Assembly: GCA_946811185.2 (NCBI GenBank)
Contig: OX328113.1
Span: 25,519,521-25,583,520 of the forward strand
Reading direction: 5' to 3'
DNA from: Hippopus hippopus
Taxonomy: Eukaryota > Mollusca > Bivalvia > Cardiida > Cardiidae
Length of the DNA: 64,000 nt
Shown: piece after piece, positions 36,901 to 48,900 of the stretch
Layout of the letters: each line of letters starts with the position of its first letter
Numbering within the stretch: the stretch's first letter is position 1
The notes under the pieces: model-generated
What the model saw: only the letters and a program-made list of their open reading frames with translations
Told to the model about the DNA's origin: nothing
The model's database searches: none
Made by a program: the position numbers and the translations under genes

Positions 36901-39900
36901 GGGGGAAAAAAAAAATATGCAAGTTACCAGCATTTTCTCTTTTTCCTATGTTTACAATGTTCTCAAAAGCTTTTTTGCTCAGGGTTGTTGAAATTATGGA
37001 TAGAGTGGTAAAGAAGTGTTACAGGCTTAACTTGTTCCAAAACAACAGCTTGCCAATGGCAAATTAAATGCGGCTCAAATGGTGAGAATTGTTTAAGAAG
37101 TGTAGAAAACATTGTGGGAAAAGGAGAAAATGCTGGTTACCAGCATTTTCTCCTTTTCCCAAAATGTTTTCAACAGCCGTACTTTTTTCCAGTTGGTTAA
37201 ATCTTGTGACTGTGAGGTAAGGGGTTAAATAACAAAACCTTCACTCTCAGCTTATACACCCCTACACAAGCATTTTTGCCAACAGTCTATCCCATTTGAA
37301 ACAATGGAAGGAAAATAATCATGCTAGCCACCTCATTTGAATCAAAGGAACAGAATGGAAGGGAGATAACCATGCTAGCCAAAACACATCTTTTACCTTA
37401 CCTCTCAATAAACCAAACGCACTAAATCTCAAATCAGATAAGTCATACTCTGGCAAAAGAGTTTAACCCTTTACAACACAATCCCAAGTTTTAAAGACCC
37501 TGAGAAAGAAAGCTTCTGAAAACATTGTGGAAAGAGGAGAAAATGCTGGTAATCCATTCAAAGAAAAATTCCACTTTTTAATTTGAACTTTTAATTTTTT
37601 GTCTGCAAATGCTTTAACTCTTTACCAAACGACAATCTTTTGGACTGGACCAAATTCAAAACATCTGCAGACAACAAATTAAATCCTTGTAATATGATTT
37701 CTGACTTTGATAGGGTAGAAAATATTGTGGGAAAAGGAGAAAATGCAGGTTACCAGCATTTTCTCCTTCTCCCACAATGTTTTCTATAGGCTTCTTTCTC
37801 AGGGTAGTTAAATGTCGGGACTGTGTGGTAAAGAGTTAATTTGGACCAGTCTTAAATTTGGTCATGTGGTAAAAGATTCAAATCATCTCAGTGATGCATT
37901 ATATCAAGCAAGTAATCAAATAATTTTGGACCCATCGAATCCATTTTGTCTAACAACCAGCTGAATCCTGAGGTAAAATGGTCTTTTGAAATGGAGAAAA
38001 TTTACCAAAAGCAAAAAGTTTTGATGCAGGCTGACCTGCGTCAAAACGTTTTGCAGATCCGATAAACCTCCATTTCACATAGTATGACTAAAAAGTTCAT
38101 TTGCATGTTTGATACCGCTGGTGTTTTACCCTGTTTTTTGTGATATCTAAGTTACATTACAGCAAAACAGCTTAGCCATGTCTTTCCTGGATTTCACTGG
38201 TGATGACTGGGACTCTGCAAAGGCTTGCCCAAGGACACTACCACATTGCCAGCTCGGCCAGTGCTCTGTGAAATGACAAGGATTTTCTGATTTGTTTCTG
38301 TAGTGCTTAAAGCTGTTTTAAAGATTAATTCAATTATACAGTAGTGGCCAGGGCACAAATCTATGCAAATGCGTTTAATCTAGACCAGTCTAAAATTTGG
38401 TCATGTGGTAAAGAATCAAAGCATCTCTGTGATGCATTATATCAAGCAAGTAATCACATATTCTAACATGACAGGCGAATTCGGCTCTATAAACACAGTG
38501 CAAGGAAAGCGTGGTAAAATCTGCAACATTCCATGCAGAGTGACGTCATTCTGTATAAAGTAAGTTAGTGAGTTATTCAATAGAAAATAGTCTTCATCCG
38601 CATTTTTACTTTAAGGATAAACTTGTTTTCCTTTCATAAAGAATTGGTCATGTTAGAATCGAAATAATCTTCTTTCTATCGTGGTTTATCGTTCAATAAA
38701 CCACGTTGTGAGTTATGAGGCGCAATGAATAAACCACTTGGGCTATCGCCCTCGTGGATTATTTATTGTGCCTCATAACACACAACTGTGGTTTATTGAA
38801 CGATAAACCATGATAGAAAGAAGATTATTTCTTAAATCATGGATCCATAAAATCCGTTTTGTCTAACAACCGGCTGAATCCTGAGGTAAAATGGTCTTTT
38901 GAAATGGAGAAAATTTACCAAAAGCAGAAAGTTTTGATGCAGGTTTATCTGCCTCAATACTTCTTGCAGATGCATTAAACCCCCTTTTCACAGACCATGT
39001 CTAAAAAGTTTATTAGCATGTTTGATACCGCTGGCGTTTTACCCCGTTTTCTATGATATCCAAGTTACATTACAGCGAAAACAGCTAACAGAGTGATGTC
39101 TTTCCTGGATTTCACTGGTGATGACTGGGACTCTGTAAGGGCTTGCCCAAGGACACTACCACATTGCCAGCTCTGCCAGCACTCTGTGAAATGACAAGGA
39201 TTTTTTGATTTGTTCGTATGGTGCTTAACACTGTTTTCCAGATTATCTCAATTATACAGCAATATAGACAGGGCACGTATCTATGCTTTCCTGGAGTCCC
39301 CTTCACCAGTACTTTGCACAATATTCTTCCGAAGCCACTGGCTGCTTTCCCACATGACCTGAAACAGTGATCAGTGATTACCTGATGACAAGTGCAACTG
39401 AACAACCACTGAGACAGGGAAAACCTCTCGATATTTGTTTTGTCTCTTATGCAATATCAACACCAATTCAATAATTCAACCCTTTACTATACACATCCTG
39501 ACTTTAAGAACCCTGAGATCAGAGATAGAAGCCTTTTGAAAACATTGTGGTAAAAGGAGAAAATCCTCGTAACCAGCACTTTCTTCTTTTCCACAATTAT
39601 TTTCCAACCTACCAAAAACAAACACAGTAATATGAGACACTTTCTAGTTGTCACTGACAAATCCTTTAAATCTGGACAAGTCTATCTTTTGATAATTTCA
39701 TAAAGGGTTTACAGTGATGGTTCAAGTATTATTTTTATTTTTTGACATAAAATAAACCATGATGAAGACAGGAAACAGTCCAAAGTGTTTTTCATCCCTA
39801 ACTGAAGAGCTATTGTCAAACAAATTTAACTCTCTATAACACAATCTTGAGTTTTATCATCCCTAAGAAAGATGGCTTTTAAAAATCATTGCAGGAAAAG

Positions 39901-40428
39901 GAGAAAATGCTGGTAACCAGCATTTTCTCCGATTTCCACAATGTTTTCCACCATTTCACAGACAAATCACATAATATTAGCCACATTTAATGTGTTGTCT
40001 ACAAGTGATTTTAATACAGGTAAGTCTTAAAAGTTGTCACCTGATAACCCTTTCCCCTGCCACAACTTTTAGACTCTTCCAAATTCAGAACATCTGCAGA
40101 TCACAAATTCAAAATTGGCACAGATAAGCTTAAATTCTCTGATAGGATAGAAAACATTGTGGTAAAAGGAGAAAATGCTGGTCATCCAGCATTTTCTCCT
40201 TTTACCACAATGTTTTCAAAAGCTGTCTCCAACAGGGTTGTTAAAACTTGGGATCGTGTGGTAAAAGTTTAAAGAGTTAATAAAAACATGTAGCTTTACT
40301 TACACTAGACTGAATTCCAAACCAAGATGGTGGCATGAACTTCAAAATTTTGACTGATAACTCTTTGTACTGCCATATAATACAGCAATCCAGTAACAGC
40401 CCACAGATTAACTGATTGATTGATTGAC

Positions 40429-40460
<32 letters not shown>

Positions 40461-42110
40461 ATTTTAACCCTTTACCAGATGACAAAATTTTAGCCGAAAC
40501 AATTTGCAGACGACAATTTCAATGTGGTTCAAATGGTGCAATTTTTCTCTGATTGGGTAGAAAACATAATGGGAAAAGGAGAAAATGCTGTTCATCAGCA
40601 TTTTCTCCTTTTCCCACAATGTTTTCAAAAGGCTTCTCTCCCAGGGTCGTAAAAAGTCAGCATTGTGTGGTAAAGGGTTAAGGTCCTAATTATTGCAGTT
40701 ATATCATGGTGATAGCTCACGAATTCATGCATGTCCTGGGTTTCAACAGTACAAGGCTAGGGCTCTAAAGTGTCTTACCCATGGACACTCCCACAAACAA
40801 CCCAATGCTTTCAGTTAGGCTTGAACCCATGACCTCAGGTTACAAGTCCTAAGCTTACCATTGAGCCGCACAGGACCCCTAACAACCCACAGAAATAATA
40901 TGGACCTCAAGAAGCTGTTGAATGATTACTGTAATGTTTGATGTTTAATGCCATTTTCAACATTATTTCAGTTATATCACAAAGGCAAGTGTTCCTATCT
41001 ATGCTTTTCTTGGGTTTCTTTATACCAGCACTTCAAACAATTCTCTCTGCAAGCCAATGGCTGTTTTCCCACATAAACATCGTCAGTGAGAGAGGAATGA
41101 ATCCTGTTACAATGACTTTCATCAATCCTTAGAGAGAAATTTGCCGAGGTGGGAATCTGAACCATCGACCCCTTGTTTTAAAGTCCTGTACGTTACCCAT
41201 TGTGCAACCATGCTCGGTAAATGAATACTATAATCATAATAAACTAGGGCCCGGTCTCACAAAAAAAACTTAGGTCTCTTATTTTGCTCAGATCTGCTAT
41301 CAGACTCATTTTCTTACTTAAGAGGATTTCATTATTTGAGACACACTTCACAACCATTAGTAGATCATACATGTAGTAATGTTCTGAAATCCTGAGTCCA
41401 CACAACATTTCAGACTCAACTCAGCAAAATAAATGGACTTCAGTCCATTATATTGCTGAGTTGAGTGTGAGACGTTGCGTCAGCTCAGGATTTGAGAACA
41501 TTTCCAAAGTCTGTTAACTCTTTACCACACAATCCCGACTTTTAACGACCCTGAGAAAGAAGGTTATAGAAAACATTGTGGGAAAAGGAGAAAATGCTGG
41601 TAACCAGCATTTTCTCCTTTTCCCACAATATTTTCTATCCTATCAAAGTCAGAAATCATCATATTAACAAGATTTAATTTGTTGTCTGCAGATACTTTGA
41701 ATTTGGTCCTGTCCAAAAATTTGTCGTTTGGTAAAGAGTTAATCCTTTACCACACAATCTTGTCTTTTAACAACCCCGAGGAAGAAGCCTTTTGAAAACA
41801 TTGTGGGAAAAGGGAAATGCTGGTAACCAGCATTTTCTTCTTTTCCCACAATGTTTTCTACCCTTCCCTAAATGAATTTTAACTTTTGAGCCACATTTAT
41901 TTTGTTGTTTGCAAATGCTTTCAATTAGGACTAAAATTTTATTTGATAAGAGTTAAATTAATGTTAGTGAAATATAACTCAAATAACAAACTCATCTTAA
42001 GTCACAAAATGAGTCTGTTAGAGGATTTGAGAAAAAAAAGAGACTTAAGCTGTTGGAAGATTTGAGGAAAAAAAAAGAGACTTAATCTGTTACTGGATTT
42101 GAGGGAAAAG

Positions 42111-42168
<58 letters not shown>

Positions 42169-42870
42169 CTTAAGTTGTTAGAGGATTTGAGAACAAAAAA
42201 AAAGAGACAAGCTGTTAGTGGATTTGAGGGAAAAAAGGGACTTAAGCTGTTAGAGAAATTGAAGAAAAAAAAGAGACTTAAGCTGTTAGAGGACTTGAGG
42301 GGGGGGGAAAAAAAGAGAGACTTAAGCTGTTAGAGGATTTGAGGGGAAAAAAAGAGACTTAAGCTGTTAGAGGATTTGAGGAAAGAAGAGACTAAAGCTG
42401 TTAGAGGATGTGGAGGGGGGGGGGGAAGAGACTTAAGCAGTTAGAGGATTTGAGGGGGGGGGGGGGAGAGAGACTTAAGCTGTTAGAGGATTTGAGAGAA
42501 AAAAAAGAGACTTAAGCTGTTGGAGGATTTGTGGGGAAAGAGGGAGACTCAAGTTGTTAGAGGATTTGAGGGAAAAAAAAAAAGAGACTTATGCTGTTAG
42601 AGGATTTGAGGGAGGAAAAAAGAGAGAGAGAGAGAGACTTAAGCTATTAGAGGATTTGAGGAAAAAAAGAGAGACTTAAGGGGGGGGGGAGAAAGAGACT
42701 TAAGCTGTGACAGGATTTGAAAAAAGAGAGACTTAAGCTGTTAGAGGATTTGAGAAAAAAAAGAGACTTAAGCTGTTGGAGGATTTGGGGGGGAAAGAAG
42801 GAGACTCAAGTTGTTAGAGGATTTGAGGGGGGAAAAAAGAGACTTATGCTGTTAGAGGATTTGAGGGAGG

Positions 42871-42910
<40 letters not shown>

Positions 42911-45900
42911 GAGAGACTTAAGCTATTAAAGGATTTGAGGAAAAAAAAAAGAGACTTAAGCTGTTAGAGGATTTCAGAAAAAAAAAAAAAAAAAAAGACT
43001 TAAGTTTTTTGATGAAAGCAGATCTAGATACTTACACTAGATTAAAGCCCACACCACAACCTGCTGTTATCAACATGATGGTCGCATGGACTTCAAAGTT
43101 TTGATTGATAACTCTGTCAACAGCCATATAACACAGCACACCAGTTACAACCCATAGAAATAGTATGGACATCAGCGCTCCCAGAATTTCTGTACCAAAC
43201 AGAGAAACTTGAAGATTAGTTTCAGACAAGTAACTCTTTACCACACAATCCCAACTTTTTACGACCCTGAGGAAGGCGTCAGGTGGAAACATTTTGGTAA
43301 AAGGGAAAATGCTGGTAACCACCATTTTCTCAGAATGTTTTCAACCCTTTCAGAAACATGTGAATCATGTTTAGCTTTCATTATCAACGAGTCAAAAGTT
43401 TTGTTGTGTAGTAAAGGGTTAAATAATAAAGGGATACATATTTTAAGTGAAATGTTTGCAACAGGGAGGAAAGAAGTGGGTGAGTCAGTTGGTGGGTGTA
43501 TTGACAGTCTTACGAACATGGAAGTTCACAACAAATGCATAGCTTAAATACAAACCACACCTGGCGGGATTTGAACCTATGTGAAAAAGATCCACCAGTA
43601 TCAACCACTGAGCTTAAGAAAATTCTCCCCAATGCAGTTTTTAGGTATTGATCTTATACAGGACCATTCTATGCAGTAAGGAAGCAGTGATTTCACCAAA
43701 CAACCCCCTCTTAAATGTCATCATTTTGAGGACAGAAAGCTTTACTAGGCAGTACTTCTTTTTTTATTTTTTAGACAACAAATGGCTCAGTGGCCAATCC
43801 AGTATGAGTCCCCATCTTATGAACATGAAGTTTGCTACAAATGCATAGCTCAAATACAAACCACACCTGGCTTGATTCGAACCCATGTGGGAACGATCCA
43901 CAATTATCGAGGATTGAAAGACCAACACCTTTACCACGGAGCTACAACACTAACAACAGATGAACAGATGGATACATTGATGGACAGATGAACAACTGAA
44001 TGAATGAATGCATGAATAAATTATTTTTTTTTTACAATGCAGTGAGAGCTAAGGTCATCTAGCCAGCATGTACATGTATCAAAGGATGCTATCTGGAATT
44101 GATTTTGCCGAAAATGATGTATGAAAAGTCATAAATTGTGAAACTGAAATACCTGCATCTTTTTTTTAATAACCGAATCACAGGCTTGTCTGTTTCAACC
44201 TCTATGTTCAGTTAACCCTTTACCACACAATCCAGAGTTTTAACAACCCTGAGAAAGAGTCCTTTTGAAAACATTGTGGGAAAAGGAGAAAATGCTGGTA
44301 ACCAGCATTTTCTTCTTTTCTGACAATGTTTTCAACCATTCCTAAAACAAGTTTTAATAATATCTGAGTTAACATTTATTTTGTCATCTGAAAATACTTT
44401 CAATATGGACTAGTATAAAACTTTGTCTTGGGTAAAGAGTTAAAACAAACATTCTAAATTGCATTTTTAGTTCACTACTAGATTTTGACAGTAATGCAAG
44501 CTCTGACTGGCTAAACAAAATGATTGGCTCAACCCTTCGGTGTAGCCAATTATTCGGTTTAGCCGATTGTTTTGTTTAGCCAATTGTTTGGCTTAACCAA
44601 TTAATCTGTAAAACCAATTATTCTGCTTAGCCATTTATTTTGCTTTGCCAATCAATTGGTTTTGCCAATTATTCGGTTTAGCCAATTATTCGGTTTAGCC
44701 AATTATTCAGTTTAGCCAATTATTCGGTTAGCCAATTATTCAGTTTAGCCAATCGGACATTGTATTACTTTTAAATTTAGAAAACTCTTCAGGAAAAGAA
44801 TATCATGAAGGATGGCGGGTGAACAGGGTACTAGACAACAAGAATATTCACTATGAAGATGATACAATACGAATGGAAAAGACAAGTCACAACAAGCCAT
44901 GCTCTGGGAAAAGGAGGTTTAATGCATAGATCTCCATGATGCATTATACCAAGAAAGTCATCATAGTGTGGTGTCCATGGTTGTGAGGTAGAGCGTTGGC
45001 CTCGTAACCATAAGGTCCTAAGTTTGATACCCAGGAGCGGGTGTCAACTTTGGGATTTTTCATTGGCCCACATATTCGGCGCGAGTACTGGTGTAGTTCC
45101 CAGGAAGCAGAATCGAGAGAGATTAGGATAAGTTGTAAGAACTTGTTTCTCAATCGATGTAAAATAGATACGTTTAAACTACGAAAGTCATCAAATAATT
45201 CTGGATCCAAAAAATCATTTTCACCCTACAACTGGCTGAATCATGAGATTAAATGGTCTATGGACATGCAGAAAATTTACAAATAGCAAAAAGTTTCAAC
45301 CCATGTCAGCCTGCGCAGGCTGACATGGGTTGATACTTTTTGCAGATGCATGGTTCAAATTTATGTCCATTATTTGTTTATAAGATGCTTGATTTAGTCA
45401 CCTGCAAGACGTTTGTTTCAGGAGTATTGATTGATTGATTGTATGGCATTTAAAGCTGTTTTCAACATTATTTCAATTATATCGCGGTGGCAAGTGCACC
45501 TATCCATGCTTTCCTGGAGTTTCTTATACCAGTACTCTGCACAATATTCTTTCCAAGCCACTGGCCACTTTCCCACATAACCATCATGGAAACAATAGTC
45601 AGCAGTGAGAGAGGAACGAATTCTGTCGCATTGACTATCATCAATCCTCAGAAAGAAACTGGCCGAGCCGGGAATCAAACCAGCGACTCCCTGTTCTCAA
45701 GTCTGTTCGCTATTGACTGAGCTACCAGGGCTCATCTTGTTTCAGGAGCAAAAGGTTAATATTTACATATTTTTCAGACTTTTTTAAACTGAAAGCAGTT
45801 ACAGATGAAAAATCAAATCTGGCTAAAGTTATGACAATTGTATTTAAAGGGGTAGAAAAAACATCATGGGAAAAGGAGAAAATCCGGTTTTCCCATAATA

Positions 45901-48900
45901 TTTGGAAGAACCTTTTTTGTCAGAGCCGTAGAAAATATTATTGTTTGGAAGAGGGTCAACACTTTCATTAATAAACTGAGTGGTGCTTGCAACATTATTT
46001 CAGTCATATAGCAAAAGCTTAAGTATTTATGAATGTCCTGGGTTTCACCAGTACAAGGTTTGGGCTCTGAAGTGTTTTACCCATGGATACTCTCACGAAA
46101 CTCACAGTGCTTCTAGTGAGGTTTGAACATGGGAACTCCAGGTTAAGAATCCCCCACTTTACCATTCAGCCACACAGGACTCTTGTTAACCCTTTACAAC
46201 ACAGCAAAATTATAGACTTGAAGGAATTTACAGACAACAATTCAAATGTTTTTCATATTATACTATTTGTTCTTTAAAGAGGTGCAAAACATTGTGGGAA
46301 AAGGAGAAAATACTGGGTTAACAGCATTTTCTCCTTTCCCAACAATGTTTTCAAAAGCTTTCTGTATCAGAGGCATTAAAACTCGGGATTGTGTGGTAAA
46401 GGGTTAACAGTTTCAAATCACTACAGTATTACATACCTGCTCTGTACCAGCCAAAACTTAGTTTCTTTGTCGCACCTCTAGAGCTTAGGTATAAAGCTAG
46501 TAGACTGATCATAAAGCTTGCAAGATCTGTTAGTAAGTGGGCAGCATCTGATACCACTGCTAAACTGTGAGCAAATATTCCTCCTGTAAATAGGGTTCAA
46601 CTCTTTATCAAACAAGATAATTTTATACTGGTCTAAATTCAAATCATTTGTGACAACAAAAAAAATTATACTATACTATTTAGAAAGGGTACAAAAATTG
46701 AGGAAAAAAGGAGTAAAAACTTCAGGGGTGACCTTGGGCTACACCATTTGTTTGTCAAAACATCCTCACTTTGGCCAGGTTTCACCAAAAAAAAAAAAAG
46801 TCTCTTATTTTGTTCAAATCCACTAACAGTCTTCTTTTCTGACTTAAGTTGACTTTTTTCTTTGAGACACATTTCACTAACATTAACAGACTTAAGTAAT
46901 GGTCTAAAGTCCTGAGATGACACTACGTTCCAGCCTCAACTCTGCAAGCTAATGGACTTAAGTGTTAACTTGAGTTAAGTCTGTTTAATTTGCTGAGTCC
47001 AAAACTTACTTAAGTCTACTTATGTTACCGAAATCAGTCTCAAATAAAAAAAACTGTACTAAAGTCAGAAACTTCCGCTATTTGCAGATTTGAGCAAAAT
47101 AGGAGACTTAAGTTTTCAAGTTTGTGAAACCCAGCCCAAATCTTTTCAACACCATATAGATTAGTTTTTACTTCCTATAATTACTTCTCCTTTCTTACAA
47201 CTTGTCCAGATTTAACTCCAAAAGCAATGGGTAAGCCTTTAGTTGCTTTTACAGATAGTGTAGATCAAAATCACACTGCACTGAATGTGCAGTCTGATCT
47301 TGGATCTACTCTGTTAATCTCAATCACAATATTCTGATCAAAACTACCCGAAAATTGTAATATTTGTTTTCTTCTCCTCACAGAAAATGTATTTCGTTTG
47401 TTAAACCACTCCAACAAACATTCCTCAGTGCACTTTTTAACTCTTTACCAAACTGAAAGCATCTTCAGACGACAAATTAAATGTAGCTCAAAGGATGATT
47501 TTTGTTTTCAATATGACAGAAAACATTGTGGGAAATGCAGAAAATGCCGGTTACCAGCATTTTCTTTATTTCCCACAATGTTTTCTAAAGCCTTCCTGGT
47601 CAGGGTGGTAAAAACTTGGGATTGTTTCGTAAATGAGTTAACTCATTCAGAGTGCTGTTTAACCCTTTAGCACACAATCCCAAGTTTGAATGACCCTTAC
47701 AAAGAAGCCTTTCGAAAACATTGTAGGAAAAGGAGAAAACGCTGGTAACCAGCGTTTTCTCCTTTTCCCACAATTTTTTCTGTCCTTCTCAAAACAAGTA
47801 TCAATTTTTCAGTCACATTTTTTATGTTGTCTTTAAATGATTCCAATTTGGACGAGTTCAAAATTTTGATGTTTGGTATAGAGTTAACCCATTACTACAC
47901 AATAAAATTTTAGACATGTCCAAACTGAAAGCATTTCAAGACGACAAACTACATGTACCTAAAATAATGATTGCTGTACTTGATATGGAGAAAACATTGT
48001 GGGAAAAAGGAGAAAATAATGGTTACCAACATTTTCTCCTTTTCCCACAATGTTTTCGATGGTCTTCTCCTGCAGAGTCATGAACCCTTTACCAAGCAAC
48101 CCCAACTTTTAAAGACCCAAAGGAAGAAGGCTTCTGAAAACATTGTGGGAAAAGGAGAAAATGCTAGTAACCAGCATTTTCTCCTTTGCCCACAATGTTT
48201 TCTACCATATCAAAGAGAGAAATCGCTGTTTTAGCAACATTTCATTTGTCGTCTGCAAATGCTTTCAGTTTGGTCCAGTCTAAAATTTTGTCGTCTGGCA
48301 AGAGTTAAACTCTAGATTGTGTAGTAAAGCGTTAAGTTTTTCAGAGCTCTGTTTAACATTTTTCACAAGCAACAGAATTTCAGACTTGTCCAAACTGAAT
48401 GTGGCTCATTAAATGCTGGTTACCAGCATATTCTCCTTTTCACACACTGTTTTCAAAATACTTTTTCCTCAGCATCGGGTAAAGAGTTAAACCAAGTAGA
48501 GAAATACATTTAAGCTGTTTTGTCCAAAGTACAAGTATTTCAATGAAGCTGAATTGACTGTAGATCAAAGATCAAGAGTATAATTTGTACAGATTGATCT
48601 AGATCTAAACTGACAACAAAATTATCCAATACTGTGCTCAGGCCTTTAACTCTTTACCAAACGACAAAATTTTGGGCCAGTTCAAAGTGAAAGCATCTGC
48701 CGACAACAAAATAAGTCTGACACAAAAACTGAATTTTGTGTGTGGAAGTATAGAAAACATTGTGGGATAAGGAGAAAATGCTGGTATCAGCATTTTCTCC
48801 TTTTCCCACAATGTTTTCAAAAGTTTTTTTTTTCTCAGGGTAAAAGAAAAAGTCTGGATTGTGTGGTAAAGGGTTAAGGCTTAAAACGTTAAGTATGAAC

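Noticed and set aside
38101..38290. Possible coding block shared by two copies (ATGTCTTTCCTGG...)
   Set aside because: It belongs to a SINE-like repeat inside a segmental duplication and has no sustained frame.
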